A DNA stretch of 64,000 bases from QHXW01 sp963752965 (GCA_963752965.1 CAVWAJ010000016.1:744001-808000); one strand, 5' to 3'; shown: positions 1 to 8,463, numbered from the stretch's first letter. Notes: generated by a model from the letters alone, not told the origin. Program-made: numbers and translations.

Positions 1-2433
1 AAGTTGATCGGGCGTGAATGGGGCCAGCCGCGTGAAAAACACCGCGAGCCGGGCACCGCACTGCCGAGACAGGCTGGGATTGGTGCCCTCCCACTTGAAT
101 GGCGCCGTGTCCAGGATGCCTCGCAACGTCCGGTTGTCGACGGGCATGATGCCAATGCCGTCGGCTTCGATGTCGTAAGTCATGCCGTCGACGTGTCCAT
201 CGGGATGGCAGGAATTACAGGAGAATTGCCTGTGAAAGGTCACGAACGCGTTATGAAACAGTTGTTCGCCCCAACGCTGCTTCGTGATGACCTGCGGGCC
301 GCCCAGCGGAACGACGCCGACGGCCTCCATTTTGGCCATGTCGATGACGCTCAGGGTATCGTCAAGCCCGTTCGCGACCCAGAGAGTTTTGTTGTCTGGC
401 ATTATAAGAACGCCGCGCGGGCTCTTACCGGTGGGAATGTGCCTGACGATAAACTGCGTTGGATAACCAAGGTGATTGGGCAGTACGTGTTCTCGCTCGT
501 ATTCCGGCAGGCCGCGAATGAGTTCGAGTAGTTTCTGTATGTCGACAACGGCAATCCGATCAGTGCCGGAACTGGTGACCAGGGCATAGCGACCGTCCGG
601 CGTGCAGGCGATGTCGGTCGCATCGGCGAACCCCATGTCGGTCTCGTCAAGCAGCGCCTCGTCCACCCTGCCATCGCGCCAGAGGACGGCGAGTCCGTTG
701 GTAATCGTCCAGCCTTGCAGCAGGCGCGTCATCGGAACTGTACCTTTGGTACGGTTCAGAGTCGCAAGGGCAAAATCTCCGCCGGGATGCCACGCAATGC
801 CCATCATCAGGTTCGCTCCCGGCACAACATACCTGTCCTCGACTCTTCCGCGTTCAGCGTCGATGGACGTCACTTCAGAGGAAAACGGCTGGCGTAGCGG
901 CGCGAAGCCGGACTTCATGTTCGTGACCAGGATCTGTTGCGCATCCGGCGACATGGCCAGCGACCAAGGCCCGTTGCCCGCGCTGAGATTCTTCAGCCAC
1001 TTGAGGCTCTGCGCATCGAATACGGTAATGTCATTGGACGAGGTGTTCAGAACATACAGCAACTTTCCCGAACGATCCGTGAGCACACCATGCGGTTCGT
1101 CGCCGGTCTTGAGAGTTGCGATCGTCTTGCGCGCCGTGACATCGACGACGGAGAGCGTATTGTCCAGACGGTTCGTAACGAAGGCTCGACGGCCGTCAGG
1201 CGAAAAGGCGATGCCGGTTGGATTGCCCCCGACCGCGATCTCGGCCACCTTTGTCCGAGCCGTGGTATCGACCACAATCACCGTGTCGGCAGCTTCGCAA
1301 GTCACGTAGATCTCGCGCCCATCCGGTCGAAGCGCCATACGGAGCGGCGTCTTGTAACGCGGATCGGCGGCAATTGGCGCGGGTCTGGTCGGGTGCACGA
1401 TCTTTTTCATTGCCGCCGCGAAATCGAACTTTGGTTTGTCGCCCGAGTGGCAGCGCAGGCAATCCTCGCGCGCGGGCATTTTCAGACCAGCGGTCATAGC
1501 TCCATGCTTGTCCCGCATCACGGCATCCAGCATGTAGCCGCTGCCCGGACCGTGACACGCCTCGCAGCCCACGCCTTCATCGAGGCCGCTGCCGGCAAGG
1601 CGAGCACTGCTCCCAGATCCGGCGGTTGAGTGGCACTGGAGACATTTGGGACTGCTCTGCGGGTTATCGATGCTCTGCGCGCGCGCCTTCTCCCTTGCGG
1701 CTGGTGTCCCCAGAACGGCCCACGCGTCGGCGTGAGGGCTCATCCTCCAAACGCTCCATTGATTCCCGGATGCAGCCCCGCCGTGGCACTTGCCGCAAGC
1801 CATGGCGCCTGCGTACTTCGGTCCCGCGGCTTTCTCATCGGCGGAGCTGAGGACGGCGACCGGCCCCGGAATCGGATTTGGCGCTAACGGGTGCTTGAGC
1901 AAATCCCAGCCTTTCTTCACATCGAGCGGCGGTTGCTTCAACACCGCCGTGTGTGACCCTTTCTCGATGTGGCAGTTAACGCAGAACTCCGGCCCCGGCA
2001 TCCTCAAGTCCGCGTTCATCGCGGCCTGCCGATCCTTCATTACGGCCAGGGACGAGTATTCGCTGCCCGGCCCGTGGCAACCCTCGCACTGCACGCCGTC
2101 CTCGATATGAAAGGTTTCGTCTTTCTCCCACTCCTCGGCATGCCAGCCCGTCGCGTGGCATCCGAGGCAGATGGCAGACTCCTGCGGTAGCATCCGCAGA
2201 CCGCTCAATTTGGCGATCTCCAGTCCTTCAGGCTGGGCCAGCATCGCATAACCCCGGCTGTGGCGGGAGTGAAGCCACTTGCTGTACTGATCGCCCATGG
2301 CTGCTGCCGCGTGACAGTTCGCGCAGACTTGGGCGCCCACGTACACGGGCTTGTTCGACGCGCCACGCAATCCCAGACGGGCGGACATGACCGTCGCAAA
2401 CGCGATGAGCAATCGTATCCGTGTGCGATTCAT
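1..2433 (-). CDS. Multiheme cytochrome c fused to a YVTN beta-propeller (3' end outside window)
   Basis: An open frame runs from ATG at 2433 to base 1 without a stop, giving 811 visible codons. Eight CXXCH heme motifs lie in the first 330 residues: CANCH 37-41, CLGCH 89-93, CEGCH 116-120, CVNCH 151-155, CGKCH 213-217, CLQCH 264-268, CEACH 290-294 and CLRCH 325-329. This spacing resembles the cytochrome c554/octaheme group. Residues from about 350 to 700 hold YVTN-type blades (for example 'NPTGIAFSPDGRRAFVTN'), and a ninth motif CNSCH sits at 739-743. The N-terminus is short and hydrophobic, and heme loading implies export to the periplasm or cell surface. The start overlaps the upstream gene's stop by four bases (ATGA), so the two are probably translationally coupled. 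A role in extracytoplasmic electron transfer is inferred; the substrate is unknown. Confidence 0.85.
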   Translation of the reverse strand, partial: MNRTRIRLLIAFATVMSARLGLRGASNKPVYVGAQVCANCHAAAAMGDQYSKWLHSRHSRGYAMLAQPEGLEIAKLSGLRMLPQESAICLGCHATGWHAEEWEKDETFHIEDGVQCEGCHGPGSEYSSLAVMKDRQAAMNADLRMPGPEFCVNCHIEKGSHTAVLKQPPLDVKKGWDLLKHPLAPNPIPGPVAVLSSADEKAAGPKYAGAMACGKCHGGAASGNQWSVWRMSPHADAWAVLGTPAAREKARAQSIDNPQSSPKCLQCHSTAGSGSSARLAGSGLDEGVGCEACHGPGSGYMLDAVMRDKHGAMTAGLKMPAREDCLRCHSGDKPKFDFAAAMKKIVHPTRPAPIAADPRYKTPLRMALRPDGREIYVTCEAADTVIVVDTTARTKVAEIAVGGNPTGIAFSPDGRRAFVTNRLDNTLSVVDVTARKTIATLKTGDEPHGVLTDRSGKLLYVLNTSSNDITVFDAQSLKWLKNLSAGNGPWSLAMSPDAQQILVTNMKSGFAPLRQPFSSEVTSIDAERGRVEDRYVVPGANLMMGIAWHPGGDFALATLNRTKGTVPMTRLLQGWTITNGLAVLWRDGRVDEALLDETDMGFADATDIACTPDGRYALVTSSGTDRIAVVDIQKLLELIRGLPEYEREHVLPNHLGYPTQFIVRHIPTGKSPRGVLIMPDNKTLWVANGLDDTLSVIDMAKMEAVGVVPLGGPQVITKQRWGEQLFHNAFVTFHRQFSCNSCHPDGHVDGMTYDIEADGIGIMPVDNRTLRGILDTAPFKWEGTNPSLSRQCGARLAVFFTRLAPFTPDQL

Positions 2434-4103
2434 CGTTTAGCTCCATGGGCCTTCGCTTCGTGCAACAGGCGGAGACACTGGTTTGCCCTTATGTTCTCGA
2501 ATCTCTCAGTGACGCCGTCGGGCCATCGCACTTCCACCAGATCGGCCTTCTGTGCCGCCCCAAGTCCGAAATGAAGGCGTGGATCGCTCTGGGAGAGGTA
2601 CCCGTGCGAGGGGATCAGGTCCGCGATCTGTTTCAGTGTCCCAGTCGTTACGGTTACACGCGCGCCAACTGCCGTTCGCGTCCCCGTGGGGAACCGCAGA
2701 TTTGCCTCCACTTCCAGCCAGCGGTTCACGTGGTTGCCGCCGTCGTTTTGCAGAAGAATCGGCCGGTCGTTCAGATTGGACACCACGATATCCATGGCGC
2801 CATCGTTATTGAAGTCTAGTTGCGCGGCCCCACGCCCGACGTATTTCTCGTGGAAGTGCTGGCCGGAGCGATCGGAAACGTCTTCGAATGTTCCGTCCCC
2901 CCGGTTGCGCATGAGTGTGTTCTCCTGAACGTACTCATGATGGGCGTCCCCGTGCGTGACGAAAAGGTCCAGCCAGCCATCATTGTCGTAATCGAAAAGG
3001 AGTGCGCCCCACCCGGCGTACTGACCCATCGCCTGCGACAGTCCCGTGACCGCCGTGCGGTCCACAAAGTCCCGACGGCCATCTTTAACGGTCTGCTGGA
3101 ACAGGACGTTGTAGTTCAGGTTCGGAATAAAGATATCGAGCAGGCCATCGCGATTCACGTCTCCTACAACAGGCGCCATGGAGGAGACGCCCTGGCCGTT
3201 TTCGCCGTAGGCGATGCTATAATCCAGCGCCTTCTCGGTGAACGCGCCATGGCCGTCGTTCTCGAAGAAATAGTTCTCCATCGCGTCGTTGGTGACGAAC
3301 AAGTCAAGCGCGCCGCTGTTGCGAAAATCGGCCGCCGTAGCGCCCATCGCGCGGCCCGCCCGGAGCAAACCCGCTTCTTTGGTGACCTCCGTGAAGGTTC
3401 CGTCCCCGTTATTCCGGTATAGGGCGCTCGGTTCGGGACTGTAGCTCAGGGGACCCGGATACCCGGCCGCTGGATAGAAGTCGCGGAACTTGCCGTCGTC
3501 GTAGAGCAGGTAGTTGGCGACAAACACGTCGAGGTAACCATCATTGTTGTAGTCGAACCAGACCGCCGAGAGGCTCCAGCGCGGGTCGTCAAGACCCGAC
3601 TGCTTCGATACGTCCGTGAACGTCCCGTCGCCATTGTTGTGGTAAAGGATGTTCCGTCCATAGTTCAGCAGATAGAGGTCGACGTGTCCGTCATTATCGT
3701 AGTCTGCGGCGGAACAACCGGAACTGAAGACGCCGTTCCCCCCGACGCCGGCCTGCTCCGTAACGTCGGTGAAGGTCCCGTCGCCGTTGTTCCGGTACAG
3801 CTTGTTGGACAGTTTGCCGCGAAGGTCGCGGCCCTCGTTGTCGGACACGTTCTTTGTCCACGTACCGGTGACGAAGTAAAGGTCCATCAATCCGTCGCCG
3901 TTGTAGTCGAAGACGCATACGCCGCCTCCCGTGCCTTCGACGATGTTGTCCAGGTGGTGATCCCCGTAGCTGTGCTTGAATGTGATGCCCGCTTGTCTGG
4001 TGACATCCGTAAACGTCGGCAAGGATCTGGTCTCCGTTGTCGCGGTGCTAATGGCGGCAAGGGAGACCAGAATGAGGAACAACACGACGACTATGCTCTT
4101 CAT
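2430..4103 (-). CDS. FG-GAP/VCBS repeat protein with ASPIC/UnbV C-terminal domain (CRTAC1-like)
   Basis: This 557-residue protein has an N-terminal signal peptide (hydrophobic residues 4-20). At least six calcium-type FG-GAP/VCBS repeats with D-x-[DN]-x-DG-x-x-D cores follow, such as FDYNGDGLMDLYFV, DYDNDGHVDLYLLN and FDYDNDGWLDLFVT. The last 80 residues match the ASPIC/UnbV domain, including the conserved RWPDGVTERF stretch. The family forms secreted integrin-like propellers, common in Acidobacteriota and Planctomycetes, with no settled biochemical role. A strong purine-rich ribosome site (GAGGAGGAGAAGG) precedes the ATG. The gene overlaps both neighbours by four bases, so the three form one transcription unit. 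An adhesive or scaffolding role beside the two heme proteins is inferred from context. Confidence 0.88.
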   Translation of the reverse strand: MKSIVVVLFLILVSLAAISTATTETRSLPTFTDVTRQAGITFKHSYGDHHLDNIVEGTGGGVCVFDYNGDGLMDLYFVTGTWTKNVSDNEGRDLRGKLSNKLYRNNGDGTFTDVTEQAGVGGNGVFSSGCSAADYDNDGHVDLYLLNYGRNILYHNNGDGTFTDVSKQSGLDDPRWSLSAVWFDYNNDGYLDVFVANYLLYDDGKFRDFYPAAGYPGPLSYSPEPSALYRNNGDGTFTEVTKEAGLLRAGRAMGATAADFRNSGALDLFVTNDAMENYFFENDGHGAFTEKALDYSIAYGENGQGVSSMAPVVGDVNRDGLLDIFIPNLNYNVLFQQTVKDGRRDFVDRTAVTGLSQAMGQYAGWGALLFDYDNDGWLDLFVTHGDAHHEYVQENTLMRNRGDGTFEDVSDRSGQHFHEKYVGRGAAQLDFNNDGAMDIVVSNLNDRPILLQNDGGNHVNRWLEVEANLRFPTGTRTAVGARVTVTTGTLKQIADLIPSHGYLSQSDPRLHFGLGAAQKADLVEVRWPDGVTERFENIRANQCLRLLHEAKAHGAKR

Positions 4104-6097
4104 TGCCCTTCTCCTCCTCGATCGGCCCTGGTCGCTACTTTTGCAGGCAACGCGTTAAAGGACGCCCCGAAGTCGATCCACTCGATAATCGTTTGCCTTT
4201 CCTCGTCCGTAAGAGGCGGGGACCCCGCCGGTGGCATTCGCTTCACGGTGGCGGCGGGATTGGCGTTATCCCACGGCCGCAAGGTATTCCTGCCGGAAAT
4301 CGCCCAGATGAGGAGGCTGGTACGGGCCCGGCCAGGGTCGACGTACATGCGCCGGTCGGGCTGCATGCGCGGAACCGGACGAAATGCGAGAAGTTCCTCG
4401 TACGCTCGATTGAAACCGTCATGAGCCGCGGCCGCACCGCCGCTCAGCAGCGGTTGCACGGCAGTGCCGTGGCAACTGGCCTGCGAGCACCGCGCCTCGA
4501 GAATTGGCATGACGTCGCGGCGGAAGTCCACGGCGCGCCGCCGCTCGGGCGGCAGCGTAAGCTCAGCGGCCGGGTGTGATAGTGCCTGCGCGAACACGTT
4601 TTCCGGGGTGCGCTCGCCATCCTCGTGGCAGCCGATGCAGCCGCGGTTCTCTTTGTTCTTCGTCCAGATCCAAGCGCTGTTACGCAAGGCCATCCCTTCG
4701 GAGTCCAGCAGCTGAAGCTGAATCGGAATGTTGGGGGGTACGCTCAAATGGAACGAGCCGTCGTCGTCAAGGCGGACATCGCCCAACAAGCGCTTCTGGA
4801 CAATTCCCGAGAGGCTGTCCTTCGTCGCCCCCGGCCCGTGCTGTGCGGAACCTGCATCAAGGTAGTTTCTGGAATCTGCCGTACTCTGGGGCAACCCTTC
4901 GAGAACCCGAATGCGCGCAGCCGCCCCCGGCGGCAACCACCCGCGTTTGAAGTCATTGTCGTAAACGTTGAGGCAGTAGAGCTTCGACCAGTTCTGATCG
5001 TCTTCGACGACCGACGAATGTCCATCAGGCTCCGGCCGAGGGACCAGTGCGACGGCCTGAATGTTGTGATAATGCGAATCCTCGACGACGAGAGTTCGTC
5101 GACCCGTGGTAAGGTCCATGCGATACACCGAATGCGAGCCTGTGCCGTCGGCCGGCCGCATGGAAACGAGGATGGATCCGTCCGGCAACGGTGAGGGTGA
5201 ATGAAAGAGCTCCCCGCGGGCGGCCGGCACCGGCTTATAGGAATGCAAGTTCCTCCGCAGGCTGATAGTTCCGAGCTGACCGGCTCCGTCCCACGGGAGT
5301 CCGTCAGACTCGATGAACACAACCAGACCGGCCGGCGTAATGCAGGCCATGTGTTTGATGCGCCGTCCCTGCATGCCCGAGAATGCGGCGTAGTCCGTGC
5401 CATCGAGGTTGATGCCGAACAGGTCAATGCGACCCCGTGGGCCGTAATCCAGGTTGCTCCGCTGCCAGTTGGAAAACAGAATGCGGCCATCCTGCATTTG
5501 AAACGGATCGTAACTACTCGATACGGGGTAGGTAAGCCGTCGCAAACCCGACCCGTCGAAGCGCATCGAGTACAGATTCGTCGCGGCGACAGCCCCGTAC
5601 TCGTTCATCTCGCCAGCCGCGTCGCTGACGAAGGCCAACTGGTACGACGGCCGGGCATCGTTCAGATAGAACAACGCCGATTGGTAGATCGGCTTGCGGC
5701 AGTCTCCCATTCCTCTGGTGATCTGGCGAATGTCGGATCCGTCGGCTGCCATTTCGAAAATGTTCCACGTATCAGAGCGAGATCTCTTGCCCGCAAAGAG
5801 GACGTGTTTGCCATCGAAGGAAACCGATGGATCGGCCGCGCTATCGAAGCCCTGCGTCAGTATGCGAATCGATCTGTCCTCCCGGAGTAGCACCAAGCGC
5901 CCGTCCTCACCCCACGGCGCACTCAGCATTCCCCCGGCCTTCGGCTTGGCCACTTTGGTTGCCTCCGCCGGGATTTGTGTGAATATGATGGCGGGGATGG
6001 CCGCGGAGTTCGTGCCGCCACCGGACGGCGGCAGAGGGGCAGCGATCAGGAACAAACCGGCCAGAACGGAAAGCCACCCAAGACAGAGTTTTGGCAT
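4100..6097 (-). CDS. Secreted TolB/WD40-like protein with two heme-binding motifs, hydrazine synthase alpha-like
   Basis: The product is 665 residues long with a signal peptide (about residues 5-25). Residues of roughly 60-420 carry TolB/PD40-type blades such as DPSVSFDGKHVLFAGKR, resembling the propeller and middle region of HzsA-related proteins. A canonical CIGCH heme site lies at 487-491, followed by EDGERTPEN. A second motif with four intervening residues, C537-SQAS-C542-H543, lies in a stretch opening DFRRDVMPILEARC, which is typical of planctomycete-type cytochrome domains. The C-terminus has the usual PPLTDEERQTIIEWIDFGA helix of such cytochromes. ATG 6097 is preceded by GGAG at seven bases. 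It is the first gene of the three-gene operon. True hydrazine synthesis is not implied; proteins of this family are widespread outside anammox bacteria. Confidence 0.8.
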   Translation of the reverse strand: MPKLCLGWLSVLAGLFLIAAPLPPSGGGTNSAAIPAIIFTQIPAEATKVAKPKAGGMLSAPWGEDGRLVLLREDRSIRILTQGFDSAADPSVSFDGKHVLFAGKRSRSDTWNIFEMAADGSDIRQITRGMGDCRKPIYQSALFYLNDARPSYQLAFVSDAAGEMNEYGAVAATNLYSMRFDGSGLRRLTYPVSSSYDPFQMQDGRILFSNWQRSNLDYGPRGRIDLFGINLDGTDYAAFSGMQGRRIKHMACITPAGLVVFIESDGLPWDGAGQLGTISLRRNLHSYKPVPAARGELFHSPSPLPDGSILVSMRPADGTGSHSVYRMDLTTGRRTLVVEDSHYHNIQAVALVPRPEPDGHSSVVEDDQNWSKLYCLNVYDNDFKRGWLPPGAAARIRVLEGLPQSTADSRNYLDAGSAQHGPGATKDSLSGIVQKRLLGDVRLDDDGSFHLSVPPNIPIQLQLLDSEGMALRNSAWIWTKNKENRGCIGCHEDGERTPENVFAQALSHPAAELTLPPERRRAVDFRRDVMPILEARCSQASCHGTAVQPLLSGGAAAAHDGFNRAYEELLAFRPVPRMQPDRRMYVDPGRARTSLLIWAISGRNTLRPWDNANPAATVKRMPPAGSPPLTDEERQTIIEWIDFGASFNALPAKVATRADRGGEGQ

Positions 6098-6155
6098 CGG
6101 TCAACTCCGGCTCTGAACTAGTCGATCGTTGTAACGCCGGAGCATCCGTTCTCCG

Positions 6156-6638
6156 TCAGTTGGCGGCCGGCCTGCGCTGGAACAACGCGATTGCTTCGAT
6201 TTCGACGAGCAGCTCGGGCCGGCAGAGTATGGCCTGGATGCCGGTGGAAGCGGGTAATGGATCCAGCCCCTGTTCCTGGTAGAATGCGGTCCGTTCTTCG
6301 TTAAAGGTCGCGTAGTCGCGCTCAATGTCGCGCAGGTAACAGGTGGTTCGCACGATGTCCTTCCAGGTCGCCCCTTCCGCCTCGAGTAACTTCGTGATGT
6401 TCAGGTACGTGCGGCGGCACTGCGCCCGAAAGTCACCGATGTGGATCGACGTCCCGGTCGCATCGATGCTAGCGGTTCCTGAGATCAGCAGGACGGCAAA
6501 ATCGCCGATGTCGATCCGCAGCCCGCGCGAGAACGAACTCGGACGAGAGTAGCTGAAGGCTTCATTCAGAACTTCCAGCGCGGTGATGGCCTTCTTGTCT
6601 ACCGCAGCGTGGGTGATTTCGTTCTCGGTTATCGGCAA
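6156..6638 (-). CDS. RidA/YjgF/UK114-family protein
   Basis: This 160-residue protein shows the RidA-type chorismate-mutase-like fold. A strand FAVLLISGTASID is followed by the helical stretch QCRRTYLNITKLLEAEGATWKDIVRTTCYLRD, and the end is VEIEAIALFQR. Canonical RidA enzymes deaminate reactive enamine/imine intermediates using an arginine in the segment before the last strand. Here that segment reads LPASTGIQAILCRPELLVEIEA, so the arginine lies elsewhere or is lost, and deaminase activity is uncertain. The start is a TTG at 6638 with an AAAGGA site eight bases upstream. The gene lies upstream of the cytochrome operon on the same strand and may be co-transcribed, though the gap is 58 bases. 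Confidence 0.8.
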   Translation of the reverse strand: MPITENEITHAAVDKKAITALEVLNEAFSYSRPSSFSRGLRIDIGDFAVLLISGTASIDATGTSIHIGDFRAQCRRTYLNITKLLEAEGATWKDIVRTTCYLRDIERDYATFNEERTAFYQEQGLDPLPASTGIQAILCRPELLVEIEAIALFQRRPAAN

Positions 6639-6960
6639 AGCGATGTTCCTTTCGAGTAGTCAGGAATGGAGAAACTGATCGGTCTTGTCAATCGAGACGT
6701 GCTCCGTCACCCCGGTGAGACAGGTGGATGTGTGGCGGCACACACCAGTGTCTCTAGTACTCTATATGTTAGTTCCATCTATACTGACATAGCGTTAACT
6801 CGTCGACAATAGTATAAAAGCAGGACAGGGAACAGTGGCCTCCGCCCATGTTGCAACGTGTCGTCCTGAGATCCGTCGGCCCGACACAAGGCGGGCGAGC
6901 CAATCGCGGCAATTGCAACCAGCGTCGCGGGGGTCCAAAGAGCGCGCCAACGGAGACTGC
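6639..6960. other. Intergenic stretch without a supported gene
   Basis: No convincing coding frame was seen on either strand. A minus-strand frame across 6779-7054 contains a signal-peptide-like stretch but has no ribosome site and overlaps the next gene. A short inverted repeat GTGTG-GCGG-CACAC lies near 6730, and an AT-rich patch (TACTCTATATGTTAG) near 6758 could be promoter DNA. Neither can be assigned to a gene. Confidence 0.4.
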
Positions 6961-7203
6961 TCACCGAATGTCTTCCCGAGACAAAGTTCCCCTCAGGGTA
7001 CCCGGCGCGCCTACTTTGCGCTCGGACCGCTCTAGCCTGCACTTGATCAGACACGTGTACTGACCATCCTCTGCGGTGGCTTCGTCTTCGGTGCTCTGCT
7101 CGACCACCTGCCAGCCGTCCGCGAGCAGTCGATCAAGCTGATCCTGCCCGAAGATGATCCGTTCTCCCCGCTTTACCAGATCGAGTTGCTTATAGCCGGA
7201 CAT
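6961..7203 (-). CDS. Small hypothetical protein (80 aa)
   Basis: An 80-residue frame starts at ATG 7203, which is preceded by TTGGAGGCACG, a good ribosome site; the frame stays open five codons further upstream. The protein begins MSGYKQLDLVKRGERIIFGQ, is rich in charged residues, and contains one cysteine in the segment QYTCLIKCRLERSERK. I do not recognise a family. A perfect 9-bp inverted repeat lies about 30 bases upstream. A bona fide small gene is likely because of the ribosome site and protein-like composition, but its function is unknown. Confidence 0.5.
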   Translation of the reverse strand: MSGYKQLDLVKRGERIIFGQDQLDRLLADGWQVVEQSTEDEATAEDGQYTCLIKCRLERSERKVGAPGTLRGTLSREDIR

Positions 7204-7231
7204 CGTGCCTCCAATCACCAGGCCGGACGCC

Positions 7232-7260
7232 CCTGACCGTCGCGCAGTATCACGGTCAGG
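7232..7260. promoter_or_regulatory. Perfect inverted repeat between divergent small gene and padR
   Basis: CCTGACCGT (7232-7240), an 11-base spacer and ACGGTCAGG (7252-7260) form a perfect palindrome with 9-bp arms. It lies 30 bp upstream of the minus-strand small gene and about 135 bp upstream of the plus-strand padR gene. Either an operator or a leader hairpin is possible. No U-run follows, so a terminator is unlikely. Confidence 0.45.
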
Positions 7261-7337
7261 AACTGACTTTGTTTCATGTGATCAACCTCCCTGTGCATGC
7301 AGCGAGCAGAACCGCGGTAAGGCCGCATTCGCTCAGT

Positions 7338-7348
7338 GCAAGTTGCAT
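7338..7348 (+). promoter_or_regulatory. GCAAGTTGCAT motif upstream of padR, repeated at 9243-9253
   Basis: GCAAGTTGCAT lies 48 bp before the PadR start codon. The same 11-mer occurs inverted at 9243-9253, about 160 bp upstream of the His/Cys-rich secreted gene. Both copies are followed by an AT-rich patch containing ATGA. This may be a shared operator, possibly of the PadR protein; chance recurrence cannot be excluded. Confidence 0.25.
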
Positions 7349-7395
7349 GTATTATGATGTACCTGCTACCCTAACGCAAGGAGGAAGCAATCCGT

Positions 7396-7863
7396 ATGCC
7401 TCGTCGAGCATGCCCGCGCCACGGAGAAGGCCACCCTTGCAGCTGCGCCATGGGGAACCTGTATCGGTTTGTCGAACCCGTGCTGTTGCTGCTATTGAAA
7501 AAGAAGGGGCGATCGTACGGCTACGAACTCGCGGCTGAACTACCGGAACACGCACTCACGGACTCGTCCATTGAAGCCGCTGCACTGTACAAGACGCTGC
7601 GGCAACTCGAAGAGAACAATTGTGTTACTTCGGAATGGGATGTGAATGGCAACGGACCGGCGCGCCGCGTGTACTGTCTCACTGCACGCGGCGAGGAACA
7701 TCTTGAAGAGTGGATGACTGTTCTCGGGCACATGGCGCAAAGCATGACGCGGTTTGTGCGAACGGCGGAAAAGTGTGTGAACGCAGCGGTGAGGCTGAAT
7801 ACACCGCCGGCCCTCCCTCCCCAGAGTAAATCCAGGGCACAGCGGAAGTTGGGCACCGCGTGA
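7396..7863 (+). CDS. PadR-family transcriptional regulator
   Basis: This 155-residue protein has the PadR winged-helix domain at about residues 20-110. Visible matches include RFVEPVLLLLLKKKGRSYGYELAAEL, then ALYKTLRQLEENNCV and a wing ending ARRVYCLTARGEEHLEEW. Its N-terminus carries a short Cys/His-rich leader (CPRHGEGHPCSC) not found in ordinary PadR proteins, which might bind metal. ATG 7396 is preceded by CAAGGAGGAAGC, a strong ribosome site. The stop is followed directly by the thioesterase frame. A truncated paralogue lies at 11186-11639. The ligand is unknown. Confidence 0.88.
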   Translation: MPRRACPRHGEGHPCSCAMGNLYRFVEPVLLLLLKKKGRSYGYELAAELPEHALTDSSIEAAALYKTLRQLEENNCVTSEWDVNGNGPARRVYCLTARGEEHLEEWMTVLGHMAQSMTRFVRTAEKCVNAAVRLNTPPALPPQSKSRAQRKLGTA

Positions 7864-7869
7864 TGACCA

Positions 7870-8463
7870 CTGCGGGAGGTCATCGAGCAGTTAGCCGCGC
7901 TCCGAGCACGACCCCAGTCACGTTGTTTTGTCTGCGGAACCGATAATCCTCACGGACTCGGCATCACATACACAGCCGCCCCCGATGGAATAGTGACCGC
8001 GCTTTGGACACCAACAGACGCTTGGGAGGGATTTCAGAACATTATCCACGGCGGAATCGTCAGTACGGTACTCGACGAGGCAATGTCCAAAGCTGTTCTG
8101 CTGACGGAATGCGAAGCTTTGACAGGAGAGCTTCGGGTGCGGTTCCGCCGCCATGTGACACCAGGCGAGACGCTGCAGATTCGAGCGTGGGTGGCCGCTC
8201 GGAGAAAGCGATTAATCGAGACGGAGGCCACGATGGCCGGCGCCGACGGCATTGAACGTGCCTACGCGTGGGCGTCTTTCCTTGCACTGCATCGCCCGCC
8301 CGCCACCGTGGGCCAGGGCCTCTCCACAGACCAGTGCCGCAGCGAGGATGGCGATTCGCGCACTCTCCGGATCGAGTACTGTGCCCGCGCCAACGACTAT
8401 CTCGTCCGCCTTGAACTGGCGCGTGATATTTTTAATTACGATGGGGCGCGTGCGGCACCGTAG
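7870..8463 (+). CDS. PaaI/4HBT-type hotdog thioesterase, start codon unclear
   Basis: The typical family N-terminus CFVCGTDNPHGLGI is encoded from about 7924, followed by the hotdog core WEGFQNIIHGGIVSTVLDEAMSKAV. This shows the true start lies upstream of the first GTG in frame (7993). After the in-frame TGA at 7864 the only start-like codon before the conserved region is CTG 7870, with GGGAGG placed just after it, so initiation is unresolved: a non-canonical start or a small 5' frameshift. The family hydrolyses acyl-CoA thioesters. The C-terminus runs about 60 residues past the usual end (after ASFLALHRP) into DNA that also holds the KDPG-aldolase remnant, so the tail is probably not ancestral. 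Confidence 0.72.
   Translation: MREVIEQLAALRARPQSRCFVCGTDNPHGLGITYTAAPDGIVTALWTPTDAWEGFQNIIHGGIVSTVLDEAMSKAVLLTECEALTGELRVRFRRHVTPGETLQIRAWVAARRKRLIETEATMAGADGIERAYAWASFLALHRPPATVGQGLSTDQCRSEDGDSRTLRIEYCARANDYLVRLELARDIFNYDGARAAP

Noticed and set aside
4625..5890. Plus-strand ORFs of 189 and 229 codons
   Set aside because: They are antisense to the heme-propeller gene and have shadow composition.
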